Translations under genes and position numbers: made by a program
Assembly: GCA_963693365.1 (NCBI GenBank)
Contig: CAVNZM010000011.1
Coordinates: 4,898,001-4,962,000, forward strand
Direction: 5' to 3'
DNA: 64,000 nt
Source: Amoebidium appalachense
Taxonomy: Eukaryota > Ichthyosporea
Part shown: positions 29,581 to 39,265 of the stretch, one piece after another
How the letters are laid out: every line of letters starts with the position of its first letter
Position numbering within the stretch: position 1 is the stretch's first letter
The notes under the pieces: model-generated
Database searches by the model: none
What the model was told of the DNA's origin: nothing
Seen by the model: only the letters and a program-made list of their open reading frames with translations

Positions 29581-30110
29581 GTGTGCCCCCCCCCTCCCCC
29601 CCTCCCCCCCCCCCCCCCCCCCCCCCCGGTTCATCTACAGTGGTCTTCAAGTAGGTTGGGGCCCTGGCCAGTGGTCTACACATCACCGTGTAGAGACACC
29701 TCCCAACGAAAGTCTACTGCTGTGTTCATCGATCTTCAGTGTGTGCATCTTCAGTGGGGATTTCTTCTCCACCATCCGTCGTTTATTTATATACCATCAT
29801 ATATATAATGTATAAATCATTAGCCACCAACACGTCACACATACACTGGTTGTTTCTTCTATATATATTTATATATCATCATTGGCTACCGTCATCTTCC
29901 GAGTCTTCAGAGGCAACCGTCGTTGTGTGCTTCTTCCGTTTTGGTTTTCTTCCCCGGCTTGCACCTTCAAGTCTTCTCCAATTGTCTTCTCGAGTGGGGA
30001 AACTTGACTGTGACTTCACGGCACCTGCTTCTACATGTGTGAGAGTCTTAACATCAACAGTCACATCAACAAACTTCACGAGAACCCAACTTCCAACCCT
30101 TGAGTGGGGA

Positions 30111-30824
30111 TGTCATCTTCACTTGATTCTCAGCAAGACTTAGAAGTTGAGTTTTGTATTTATTTACTAGTATTAGTTGTTGTAGTTTGTTTCCTTTTCC
30201 TTTCTTCATTTCTTTCTTTCTTTTCCGTTTCCGTGTACACGACATCTTAGATCTGTGTACGTATCGACATACTTAGCTCGCGCACACGTATTGTCGTTTG
30301 CGTCAAAATCTATATATGTCATCCAATCATATCTCGTTTGTATTTTCCCAAATATAGTAACTTACATTCCTTTCTCATTCCTTTCCCACGACGTAGCATT
30401 GTGCTATGTTCTTCAACCATTAGGAATAATTATATTTAGACGTGTTATGATAAGAACATGTATAAATATATGTTATGAATTAATAGTTACATAAGTGGTT
30501 TCATTTTAATAAATGTTTCCGTGCTTTTATTAGAAGTTTCTTTCATTAGAGGATTGAGTTTTATATTCTATGTGTCGACAGACATTTTATTCGATATATT
30601 TTACACTCATAGTTTTCGTTCTTTTGATTGGTTTATCGTTTCACATTCCCAAGTATAAAAGGGACCTCATCTTGAAATAAATAATAAGCAGTCGTATTCA
30701 CTTCCTATGGTTCCAGAAATCGTTCCTCCTCTCCGGTTGTGTTTTTCCCGTGTGTCTCTGTGTTGTGTATATCATAACACCCATCTGTGCTCTCTGCTTC
30801 TCCGTTTACCCACACAAAATAACA
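30111..30824 (+). repeat. Element C 3' LTR
   Basis: 714-bp direct repeat of 24417-25130, with two visible differences (cttcaac[t/c]attagg; tttta[t/a]taaatg). Confidence 0.94.
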
Positions 30825-30829
30825 CTGCA

Positions 30830-31134
30830 ACCGTCGTATGTTGTTGTGGTGGTGTGTTTCTACGTGTCTGTGCCTTCCCCCCCCTTCCCCCTTCACTCGT
30901 GTGTGTCCCCCCCCCTCCCGGGAACAATGGCACAGAAACCCCCTCCGGTGTGGTTAGAACAAACACCGGGTTGGGACAAGAAACACTGAGACCATCCACT
31001 TGTGGCTGGGGAACCTCCCCCAACCACAAAACATTCACACCATTCATACCTTTGGTAGAGTCACCCCACAAACATTCATGCCATACCACCTCGACGCTGT
31101 CTTGAGGACCCACGACGATGCCCGGCTCCCACAC
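30830..31134 (-). CDS. Element B Gag-protease linker, truncated by element C
   Basis: Open frame downstream of Gag reaching the target duplication of element C at 30825-30829. It resumes left of C at about 24412 and leads into the protease ORF (24292). A Pro/Gly/Thr-rich spacer with no motif recognised. Confidence 0.5.
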
Positions 31135-31269
31135 GTATCGGGGCGGTGAGGGGGCAAAGGGAAGCTTAACCTGGGGTGGGGGAGGGTGAAGGTTCTCTGC
31201 AACCTGGGGGGGACCGATACTGTCCCCTCCCCCTCCCTCAGTGACCCCAGCTTCCCCCTCCCCCGGAAC

Positions 31270-32604
31270 TCAATAGCTCTTGTAACTACGGCAATATGCA
31301 GCAGAGTGCCCTTGCCGGCCACAAAAGTAACATGCACCAAAGAAGGGGCCAGGGGGGACTTCAAAACCTTGGCGCAAAGCATAACCGGGAGCCCGGTCAT
31401 GCTGGGGGGGCCCACCGTGTGCACCACGGCCCCCCCTTCCCCCCTGCCCCCCTCGGCCTCTCTCACCACCATTTCCACCCCTCCCTCTACCCTGCCCACC
31501 ACCACGAGCAAGATAAGGGGCAAACCTCTCGGTGAACTGCTGCTGTTGTCCTCCACGTCCACCTCGGCCACGACCGCCGTGTCCACCCCGGTCGCCGCCA
31601 CGGCCACCCCGGAAGCCGAAGCCCCCTCGGCCTGAGAAGACGGCCTGGGAGAGCTCGGCAACCTGCTTGACCAACATGGTGAGTGCATCTGGCTGTTCAC
31701 CCTCTTTTTTCTCTTTTTCCCCCTTCTGTCCACTCTCCTTCTTTTTCTTGTCTACTTCCATCACCTCCTTTTTATCCCTCTTATTGAACTTCACCTCGTG
31801 CATGGCAAGCAAGTGACGTTTAACATGCAACACCACCTCATCTACATCATCATGCTCCCCAAACATGCGTGCAGTGTCTGTGTTTACAGAGAGAGCCTTA
31901 CGAGCAAACTCGAATTTTTCCCTATCACTCACGTCACCAGCTAACTCACAAAGGTCTTCAAAGACCCGATATTCCCTCTCAAAGAATGCACGAGCTTCTA
32001 CGGGGGACATATCTAAAGTGGGAAAGGTATACTTCCATTCTCTGAGCTGGGCCCGGAAGGTACGGCGCCGGTCGGCCGTCAGGTATCGGCCGACGAGCCG
32101 GGCCGTATACTCGAGCTCGTTTTCCGGCCGTGTGAAGGCCTCGAGCTCCCCGTCCACGTCGTCGGTGCTGTTCTCGTCCTCGTCGTCGGGGATGAACCGT
32201 GCGGCCAGACGTTTCTGGCCGAGCGTCCGGGACACCATCTCGTCCCTCCCCTCGTCGTACTGCTGCTCGTATATACGAGCCGTCACCTGAGGGGCCTGCT
32301 CGGCCCGGTACGGGTGCTCCTCCATCAGGGTGCATAAGTCGGCCATTGTTTTGTGGTCGATGCACTGTTTGATCATTAAGCACGAGGCCGCCACAGTGGG
32401 GGCCTTCTTTGTGTCTAACACTAGTGTGGGTGTGTTAGCTAGCAGTGTCCTAAGCCACCTAGGTATTTCCGAGTCGTGTTTGAGTGTAAAACTGAAAGCT
32501 GTGGTCTGTCTAACGTCTAATGTATGAACCTGTGGTACCTGTGTGTGCAGGGAGCTATCCTCCGCTGCCAATGCGTAGAACATGTCTACGTTAAACTTAG
32601 CCAT
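31270..32604 (-). CDS. Element B Gag with RGG boxes and CCHC knuckle
   Basis: 444 aa, starting MAKFNVDMFYAL. Residues 1-290 are helical and charged (capsid-like). About 300-320 is Lys/Glu rich. About 335-415 is a run of RGG repeats. The C-terminus carries CYFCGRQGHSAAYC, a textbook CX2CX4HX4C zinc knuckle. The combination identifies a Ty3/gypsy Gag that binds RNA through both knuckle and RGG. Confidence 0.9.
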   Translation of the reverse strand: MAKFNVDMFYALAAEDSSLHTQVPQVHTLDVRQTTAFSFTLKHDSEIPRWLRTLLANTPTLVLDTKKAPTVAASCLMIKQCIDHKTMADLCTLMEEHPYRAEQAPQVTARIYEQQYDEGRDEMVSRTLGQKRLAARFIPDDEDENSTDDVDGELEAFTRPENELEYTARLVGRYLTADRRRTFRAQLREWKYTFPTLDMSPVEARAFFEREYRVFEDLCELAGDVSDREKFEFARKALSVNTDTARMFGEHDDVDEVVLHVKRHLLAMHEVKFNKRDKKEVMEVDKKKKESGQKGEKEKKEGEQPDALTMLVKQVAELSQAVFSGRGGFGFRGGRGGDRGGHGGRGRGGRGGQQQQFTERFAPYLARGGGQGRGRGGNGGERGRGGQGGRGGRGAHGGPPQHDRAPGYALRQGFEVPPGPFFGACYFCGRQGHSAAYCRSYKSY

Positions 32605-32642
32605 TGTGTGGTGTGTGCCCGAACTCGTGTGGTTGTGTTTAT

Positions 32643-32674
<32 letters not shown>

Positions 32675-32760
32675 TGTGTTTGAGGTGTAGCAACAGCCCA
32701 GAAGGAACTGTCACCGCGTTACCCTAGCGCGAAAAACCGCACTAAAATAAAGGTGTAGCT

Positions 32761-33472
32761 TGTCGTATCCTAATGTATGTGTACTAGAGACGCGGCACTC
32801 TACTAAGTGTACACACACGAAAAGGAACGAACGTGTACGGAAAAACAGTAAAGTTTATTCAGACCAGGCTCCGACGGGCAAACTTAGATCCGAACGGAAT
32901 GAGTCTAAGTTACGACTGAGGCCATCGAGGCCGTGCCCTACAAGATCATCATCACCTGGCCCCCTACGATGCCACATTCCATTAACATTCCGATCTACTT
33001 TTATCGTGCGCCTGCACGAGCTAAGTCAATCTACTCAACTAATATATTTATCCAAGTCTCACCCCTCACCCTCCCCCTAGTGGCACCGCAGAGTCTAAAT
33101 CTACATTTCATACTATCCTCCCCCCTCCCTCCCCCCTTTCCTCTGTCATCGAAATATATAAATACGTTTGGCAGCATACACTATCAGAACTTGCCAATAT
33201 TTACAAAAGGGCTTCTGCCCGAACAATCACATTCCTAAGTCCCCCTACGATCTATCCTACACACTAATTAGAATTCTATTGGTCGGCTGTCCCAGCTGAC
33301 GTGGTCCTGCCCTGCGCCGGCAGAGGCAAGATGATGCACGCAGCTGCACAGCTATCTTGAGGCCCCGGACTTGATCTTGATGATCTGTGACCCGGGCCAC
33401 CCCCCCCCCCCCCCCCCCCCGATCTCGATCGTAGACTTAGGCTAATCTGCTGAGACGGATTAATATATGTCA
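32761..33472 (-). repeat. Element B 5' LTR (intact)
   Basis: 712 bp with an internal C-run (33401-33420) and an inverted CCAAT (ctattggtcgg). The internal sequence next to it on the sense strand begins agctacaccttta, so no TGG primer-binding start is seen. Confidence 0.93.
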
Positions 33473-33477
33473 GGTTT

Positions 33478-34418
33478 GCTCAGTCAGAGACTGAACGTGA
33501 CCAAGATTACTAGGTAATAAAGGCACGTCTTCTTCAGAAAAATTATAAGCTAGCAAACCTACATCACCACTAGGGTGAACAGCAACCATATCAGCGGGGA
33601 AATACTGTTGTAATGTCGCATTCGGCATAAACAACGCAGGTCCCGCAGGCATATGGCTACGTGCTTTCAAAAAATATCTTAGTAACAGTATGTGCTTTAA
33701 GCACAACTGGTTTTTGCAAACGGCAATACGCTGCAACATCAGGCAAATGCTCGTAAGAGAGGAGGACTGAGTCCCCGTTTCTTAAGGTAAGTGCCTGTGT
33801 TTCCAAATCTGCAGTCTTAACCCATGTATCTATCCAGTCATTACCTAATAAAACATCAGGTCCATTCATATCCCCAACGACTAGGAAGGGCCAATCCAAA
33901 AGGGTATTGCCCACCAGCCAAGAGATAACGGACTCACCTTTAACTTCAAGCGGACTCCCCGTGGGAGTAATACCACCAGCAGCCAACAAGGAAGGGGACA
34001 GCTCTAAACCTGTGCCTGCTTCTTGAAGGCGTTTAAAAAGGGAATATTTCATGAGGGTTACCTGAGAACCCGGATCATACAAAGCTTTCGTTTTGATATG
34101 ATGTGAAAAAGATAAAAATATAGTATATCTAGGTCTCAGGACTACCTTAGTAGGAGTGGGTATGCTAGTAAGTCTCTGTGGATGTGTGCTATCCTGCCCA
34201 TCGAACTGGTTGGTACTATCCAACTCAGAGGAGGGAGGAATAGGTAAAGCTGCACACAACACACTAGAGATGTCCTGCATACCTGGCTGACCTAAAGATT
34301 CGTCATAACGCGCTTTTTTAGACGGGGGGGAGGCAATAGGGGTAGAGGGGGGACTGTCCCCTACCACCTGAGGACGACCCACCTTAGACGAATCAGTAGC
34401 ACTCCCACCAAGGCACAC
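33478..34418 (-). CDS. Element A retropepsin region, frameshifted
   Basis: The ORF from 34418 to 33657 contains ALYDPGSQVTLM (about residue 113), at the position of the retropepsin D-S/T-G triad, and VLLGNDWID, the usual flap-to-C-terminal hydrophobic motif. Here the triad reads D-P-G. The frame changes at about 33660 and continues to 33478 (KARSHMPAGPALFM...), where element B interrupts it. Activity with Pro at triad position 2 is doubtful but unknown. Confidence 0.75.
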
Positions 34419-34964
34419 CTAGTAACTGTTGCGCCCTCCACGCCCACGGTCACCCCGACCACCATCATTACCACGCTGGCCACCCTTGCCGCCACGGCCC
34501 CGAGCTCCTTGCTGGTTAGGTGGCCCACCGCGCGGAACACGTGGCTGCGGCTTGGGGGGAGGCCCCTGCCCAGGGGCCCCGTTGGCCCACTGCCCTTGAG
34601 GGGGAGGCGGGCGAACGGGTGTGGGGGATCCTGCAGAGGGGCAATCCTCAGCCCTGTGTGCTGCTACCGCGGCAGCCTGCTGGCGTAGGGTCTCCTGACG
34701 CTCAAGCTGGCGCTGCTGTTCCGCGCGCAAAGCTTCCACGCGCTCGCGCTCCGCACGCAACTCAGCCTCAGCGGCCTCCTGCTCACGTTGAGCTTCGGCC
34801 AAACGAGCCTCTAAAGTAGCGAACTCAGAGCTAACCTGCTGCTCGACGTTTCCTTCCACCTGCCCAGCGTGATCATTGGGAGGCGGGGAACGGCGAGGGG
34901 ATCCCTCAACCTCTCGCTCGGGTGAAGCCTCGCGGCTATTGCGAACTTCACCATTATCTGCCAT
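34419..34964 (-). CDS. Element A gag-like ORF (coiled coil plus RGG tail)
   Basis: 181 aa. Residues about 45-95 are an Ala/Glu/Arg/Gln-rich heptad-like coiled coil. Residues about 108-180 are Pro/Gly rich and end in RGG-type repeats, as in RNA-binding nucleocapsid tails. No CCHC knuckle and no recognisable capsid domain are present, so it is short for a Ty3/gypsy Gag. It is the first ORF after the 5' LTR, followed immediately by the protease ORF (34418). Confidence 0.7.
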   Translation of the reverse strand: MADNGEVRNSREASPEREVEGSPRRSPPPNDHAGQVEGNVEQQVSSEFATLEARLAEAQREQEAAEAELRAERERVEALRAEQQRQLERQETLRQQAAAVAAHRAEDCPSAGSPTPVRPPPPQGQWANGAPGQGPPPKPQPRVPRGGPPNQQGARGRGGKGGQRGNDGGRGDRGRGGRNSY

Positions 34965-35091
34965 GATTGTTAAGAAAGAACAACTGGTGTATGCGGGAGA
35001 AAAGGGAAAGGAAAAAAAAAAAACTGTGTGTAACTTAACCTATTTGCGAGAACTCCGCGCAAAACTACCGCTTCAGGTGTGTAGCTCAGAC

Positions 35092-35382
35092 TGTTGTGTC
35101 CCTTGTGTGTATACGTGTGTTGAAGTGGGTTCTTTGAACGGAGTTATAGGGGAAAAGGCAAAGCGACACCATCACTGGGGGTTAACGGGAACTCACTCGT
35201 TTCCCTAACCTTTTACTATCGGCTCCCTGCACAGCACAGAGCGCAGGCTGATGTACGGGAAGGTGTCTCCAGGACACGTAGGCGCACTCATTGAATTCCT
35301 CATCATATATGGAGCGCCAGGCTCGTATCCTATTGGCTACTATTTGATGGTATTTTACCCCATATGACGCAATCACACCACA
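35092..35382 (-). repeat. Element A 5' LTR
   Basis: 291-bp direct repeat of 10599-10889. Contains an inverted CCAAT (ctattggctac). The sequence just inside it reads gtctgagctacacacctga on the sense strand. It does not start with TGG, so no ordinary tRNA 3'-end primer site is visible. Confidence 0.92.
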
Positions 35383-35710
35383 GGATGGGGGGGGGGGGGG
35401 GGAGGGGGAAACCGGGGAAAGAAGGGGAGAGAAGAGGAGAGAAAGAGGGATGGAGGAGGAGAGGGGGGAAGGACGGGGAATGGAGGGGAAGGGGGTTGTT
35501 TATATCTTAGTTCTGAGTCATATCTAAGTTATCACTAACCATATCGAGGTACTAAGGGGGGGGGGGGGGGGGGGGGAGGGGGGCGGGGGCGGTTAGTATA
35601 AGGAAGTTAGTATGGTTAGTGGGGGTGGGTTAGTGGGGTTCCGATGGGATCTGTATGTCTGTGTGTGCTTGTGTACGTGTGTGCGCGTGTTGGTGTGCGC
35701 GTGTGTAGAT

Positions 35711-35752
<42 letters not shown>

Positions 35753-35795
35753 GTGTACGCGCGTGCAGATGTGGGTGTGTGTGTGTGTGTGTGCA

Positions 35796-35830
<35 letters not shown>

Positions 35831-35981
35831 TGTGTGTGTGTGTGTGTTAGTGGATGTGCGTGTATGTGTGTATGTATGTATGTGTGTGTGTGCCTGGATG
35901 TGTACGTGTGTTGGGAGGGGAACTCTGCAGTGGGGCACCCGGTCAGTTGTGTTAGTGGTTAGTAAGGGGGGGGGGGGGGGG
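35383..35981. repeat. G-runs and imperfect GT/GTA repeats, no gene
   Basis: Flank between elements A and G: G-runs at 35387-35402, 35557-35576 and 35966-35982, purine-rich 35400-35500, TTAGT-containing repeats 35590-35640, and interrupted (GT)n 35655-35915. Confidence 0.8.
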
Positions 35982-36187
35982 GATCTGATTTCCGACTGGT
36001 CGGAAATCATGTATGGATTTCAGGTATTTATGCGAGATCAAAATAAATTGAGTTCAGTCGTGTCTAAACATTGATGTCTGTTGTGTACACTGCTCCGATC
36101 GTTTCGTGTTTTGTTGTTGTGTGTCTGTGGTGTTTTCACACTGCACCACTGTGTCTCTGCTTCCGTCCCAAATTCTTATACAATTTT
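35982..36187. repeat. Element G left inverted terminal repeat
   Basis: About 206 bp, matching the reverse complement of 41044-41262 at roughly 85-90 % apart from one region of about 15 bp that differs in length. Begins gatctgatttccgactggtc. Confidence 0.92.
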
Positions 36188-36342
36188 CGCGGGGGGGGGG
36201 GGGGGGGGGGGGTTAACGTTAGGTTGAGCAGGGTTGAATCTCAGAGAGTGCATTTAGGCAGCCGTGTTGAAGAGGTCTTGTGGGAGTCGGTGTTGGAGAG
36301 GTAGGAATGCGGATGTGATAGTGTGCCACCATGACGGGTATT

Positions 36343-37422
36343 TCAAAGTAGGGATTGGAATTCGATGGCCAGGATCAGGAGTTGGGGAAGGAAAAGGAGA
36401 GGGATGGAGGTGTTTGCCCATGATGCTCGAATGTATGCTCCCGTGACTGTCGCTTTTTTCGCTTGTTTTGATTGGTACGAGTGCCAGTGTTTAAACCGTA
36501 TGATCTTCTGTGGCTCCCCAGCTAGGATTTGATATACGTTTTTGTTGTGGTAAGTGCAAATGAGTCCGTAAGGTGTGCATTCCAAGTCCACTTCGAGCAT
36601 CTTGTATGAATTCACTTCGGGTTCGCTCTCAAGCGTGAGGTCAGGGGGGTAGCACTCATTATAGAACATACGTTTCAGTGGGCGTACCAAATCCGCATGG
36701 TCGGTGATTGTGTCGGGAGTCACGGTGAAGAACGCAATGTATGCATCATCCATGTATCGTGCCCCTACCGCTACTATCCTGAGGAAAGTGATGTGGGTGC
36801 GTAGGCTTTTTATCAATGCATTTTCCCCGTGCGAGCATACTATGATAGCATTGGGTGCACTGGTGGGGGAACCCATAGGGATGCCGACAAACTGCTTTAC
36901 GATCTGTGCTACACCTACCAGGAAGTAGGCATTTTCTAAGTCGAAGCGCACAATATCCCGGATCTGTACTAGGCTTAAGCGAATGTACTGCTTGTGTGGG
37001 TGGGGGCCTACCTTGTTGTCAGCTTTTCTACCGATTGATACCGAGTCGGACACATATGCATTATGAGAGAACTTTTGTGCTGCTATGTCTAGTAACCACT
37101 CGATTGCAGCTAGGATGTCGCTGTGTTTTAAGTTGGTGAACATATTTTTCACGTCGACTGCTACTTGTGTGCATTTGACGGTTTCACCCGGGAACTGTTT
37201 GGAGAGGAGGTTGACGTTCGTCAGGTGCACGAAGTCCCTAATATCATGTGTGCGGTTAATGGTGAAGGATTCGAGGGAGCATGCTTGGAGTAGGGTGTTG
37301 AGAGCGCGTGCAGCAGCGCGTAGGTGGAGCTTAAGGGGGTTTTTTGGAGGTCTTTGTTTTTGTGGAGGCAGTAAGAGGAGGGGAGGCATGCATTTTTCTG
37401 TATGCGAGCTACTTTCATCCAT
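36343..37422 (-). CDS. Element G Penelope-like reverse transcriptase core
   Basis: 359 codons. Motif A VAVDVKNMFTNLKHSDIL, motif B FVGIPMGSPTSAPNA, motif C GARYMDDAYIAF (YMDD) and motif E MLEVDLECTPYGLICTYHNKN. The last of these is the D-x-x-x....G-x-L/I-x-T-x-x-x-K signature shared by Penelope-like and telomerase-type RTs but not LTR elements. No integrase, RNase H or LTR accompanies it. Confidence 0.85.
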   Translation of the reverse strand: MDESSSHTEKCMPPLLLLPPQKQRPPKNPLKLHLRAAARALNTLLQACSLESFTINRTHDIRDFVHLTNVNLLSKQFPGETVKCTQVAVDVKNMFTNLKHSDILAAIEWLLDIAAQKFSHNAYVSDSVSIGRKADNKVGPHPHKQYIRLSLVQIRDIVRFDLENAYFLVGVAQIVKQFVGIPMGSPTSAPNAIIVCSHGENALIKSLRTHITFLRIVAVGARYMDDAYIAFFTVTPDTITDHADLVRPLKRMFYNECYPPDLTLESEPEVNSYKMLEVDLECTPYGLICTYHNKNVYQILAGEPQKIIRFKHWHSYQSKQAKKATVTGAYIRASWANTSIPLLFLPQLLILAIEFQSLL

Positions 37423-37622
37423 TCTTTGCGTGTGGGTTCATTGGGGCGGATGTAAGAGAAGAGGAGGTGTTGCGGTGTGAGGGAGGAGGGGAGGTAGCGA
37501 TCTGGGTCGTGCAGGAAGGTGTTTGTGTATACTTCGTAGTACTACGCGTGCTGGGGGCAAACGATCACAAGAAGTTCATTTCCGTTTTTATTGCATGGGC
37601 CGACTACGAGATTTTTAAGACG

Positions 37623-38129
37623 TCACGTTTTCGTGTATTGAAGGTGGGGGAGGGGGAATTGGTTATCGTTGCTTAGGGATTGTGTTGTGATGCGTGTGGC
37701 AAGTGTGCGGGTTAGTTGGTAGCACGCAGGGAAGTGGGGAGGGTCACGGGAGTGTAGGATTTGGGTTGCAACGAACTCATGGCAGTCTCGTGCAAAATTG
37801 AGCAAATCTAAGCGTGCCTGTTCCGATGTGGGCGGTGGTGTGTGTTGCGCACCGTATGCGAGGGTGTGTTGTATTTTTGGGTCGGGGAAAGCTGCACCTT
37901 TGTATAGTATGTGTGGGGTGGTGTTACATGTGCATGCCGGTGGGTTGTTGGTGTCGAGGGTGCGGTGAAACTTTGTGTGTGTGTGTAGCATATCAGCAAG
38001 GGAGGGGCGAGCTGTTTCTATAATGCAGGTGCGGCGGGTGAGGAGGGCAAGGGTGCTGGGCGGGATGTTCGCATCTGTGAGGCAGGCACGTAGCATCATG
38101 ATGGCACGCAGGTCGGATTGCTGATGCAA
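37623..38129 (-). CDS. Element G linker between GIY-YIG and RT
   Basis: 168 codons (LTDANIPPSTLALLTRR...). No catalytic motif. Between 37600 and 37420 other frames show YYEVYTNTFLHDPDRYLP and PSSYCLHKNKD, which look like the N-terminal RT region of Penelope-like proteins. The frame therefore shifts at least twice before the RT core. Confidence 0.6.
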   Translation of the reverse strand: MHQQSDLRAIMMLRACLTDANIPPSTLALLTRRTCIIETARPSLADMLHTHTKFHRTLDTNNPPACTCNTTPHILYKGAAFPDPKIQHTLAYGAQHTPPPTSEQARLDLLNFARDCHEFVATQILHSRDPPHFPACYQLTRTLATRITTQSLSNDNQFPLPHLQYTKT

Positions 38130-38146
38130 CGGTGGGTGAAGGGGAT

Positions 38147-39265
38147 TCAGAGCATATGGTGCAGAGGGTATTGGTGTATGCGCTTATAGATCCAAGAGGT
38201 TTGTCGAAGCATGTGTGCTTGTGCTTTGGTGGGGTTGGGGAGATCGAGGAGGGTGAGGGTGACTGCACTAAGGTCGTCTAGAGGGAGTTGGAGGAGAATT
38301 CGGAAAGCAAGGCCTGGGGAGTGAGCGGCGGCTAGGCCTACGCGTGCGAGTAGAGGGAGTGTGGGTTGGGAGGAGGGGGAAGGGAGGTTGGGGGTTACGT
38401 GTAATGTGATAGTGTTAGAGTCAGGAGGGTTTCTCGATTTGTACTGTGCAGTTGAGTAGCTGTAGGTGTTTTCGTAGGGCAAGGTGTGCGTAGCGTTGGG
38501 AGGGTTGGAGCGTGCCTGGGGTGTATTGGAGGGATATGGAGGTAGGTTGGGGTGGGGGTGTGGTGATGTGCTGTTGAACGAAGGTGTGTAGTGAGTATAA
38601 CAGTGAGAGGAAATGCATGCCATCGTAGGTGTATTGGGTAATGGGTGGTGGTGGTGGTGGGGAGGGGTGTGGATGTTGTGGGCGTGGTGGGGAGGGTGCA
38701 GTATCGGGGGGGGGGGGGGGTTCTCGTTTCCTTCTATGATTGGTTTCCCGTGATTGGTGTATGAGTGGGGGGTTAAGGATGTGCACGAGGGGTGGGGGTA
38801 CGTGTTGCAGGTGGTTGAGAGCCTGGGGTGGAGTTGCTTTATGAGCAGGTGTTCTGCTTCCCGTAGATCCCATGGTTGTGCGGCGTATATAGGGACTCCG
38901 AGGAAGAAGTATTTGTGTGTGCCTATACGCCAGATGTGTGCATATTTTGCCTCTGTGTTAGGGAGATGCCCTTTTCGTGCAGCGGCTATGTGTTGGTTTG
39001 CGCGGGTAAGCAGGGAGGTGGTTGAGCCGATGTAAAACTTGTTGTTTTCGAGGGAGAGTAGTGCATACACAACGTTTGGAGTGGCATATGCTTGTTCTGT
39101 GCCGGCATGCGGGAAATTTCGTGCGAGTGCGTGTATGTGGCGTAGGTATGCAGGGCATGATTCATTCAGGTATGCTAGGGCGGCGTTTGCGGTGCGCACG
39201 AGGGTAGGCCAATAAACATAGGCGTTTGAAGGGGATAGTGGTATTCTGTGCAGAGCATTGCTCAA
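38147..39265 (-). CDS. Element G GIY-YIG endonuclease ORF
   Basis: 372 aa. VVYALLSLENNKFYIGSTT at about 66-84 is the GIY-YIG motif pair (Y-A-L, then YIG). TRANQH supplies the conserved Arg and LREAEHLLIKQLHPRL the metal-binding Glu. The nuclease would nick target DNA to prime reverse transcription. Residues about 160-270 are a Pro/His/Asn-rich linker. The ORF stops at 38147, and the polyprotein appears to continue in another frame at 38129. It lies upstream of RT, the reverse of classical Penelope. Confidence 0.85.
   Translation of the reverse strand: MSNALHRIPLSPSNAYVYWPTLVRTANAALAYLNESCPAYLRHIHALARNFPHAGTEQAYATPNVVYALLSLENNKFYIGSTTSLLTRANQHIAAARKGHLPNTEAKYAHIWRIGTHKYFFLGVPIYAAQPWDLREAEHLLIKQLHPRLSTTCNTYPHPSCTSLTPHSYTNHGKPIIEGNENPPPPPILHPPHHAHNIHTPPHHHHHPLPNTPTMACISSHCYTHYTPSFNSTSPHPHPNLPPYPSNTPQARSNPPNATHTLPYENTYSYSTAQYKSRNPPDSNTITLHVTPNLPSPSSQPTLPLLARVGLAAAHSPGLAFRILLQLPLDDLSAVTLTLLDLPNPTKAQAHMLRQTSWIYKRIHQYPLHHML

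Larger units (their letters stand above)
24417..30824 (+). mobile_element. Element C: Ty1/copia LTR retrotransposon inserted in B
   Basis: 6408 bp with 714-bp LTRs (24417-25130 and 30111-30824) that differ at about two sites. The 5-bp target duplication ctgca lies at 24412-24416 and 30825-30829. Gene order Gag, protease, integrase, RT, RNase H on the plus strand defines Ty1/copia. A polypurine-like gagtgggga precedes the 3' LTR. It lies opposite in orientation to its host element B. Confidence 0.96.
15176..33472 (-). mobile_element. Element B: chromovirus (Ty3/gypsy), inserted in A, split by C and D
   Basis: About 712-bp LTRs start TGTCGTATCC and end ATATATGTCA. The intact LTR is 32761-33472. 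The other is cut by element D into 15176-15387 and 18928-19428. The 5-bp target duplication ggttt lies at 15171-15175 and 33473-33477. The LTRs differ at about six sites plus C-run length. Sense is minus: Gag, protease, RT, RNase H, integrase, chromodomain. Element C interrupts it between Gag and protease. Confidence 0.95.
10599..35382 (-). mobile_element. Element A: Ty3/gypsy LTR retrotransposon, split by element B
   Basis: 291-bp LTRs (TGTTG...CACCACA) at 10599-10889 and 35092-35382 differ at about two positions. Sense is minus: a gag-like ORF and protease lie at 34964-33473, interrupted by element B. RT, RNase H, integrase and a chromodomain-like tail follow at 15175-11043. Removing B and one copy of ggttt leaves the frame open across the insertion point, so the two halves are one element. 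The order PR-RT-RH-INT defines Ty3/gypsy. The flanks are G-rich (gggga/ggatg), so the outer target duplication cannot be read reliably. Confidence 0.93.

Noticed and set aside
10594-35388. Target duplication of element A
   Set aside because: Flanks gggga and ggatg lie in G-runs and do not match over 5 bp. They cannot be called.
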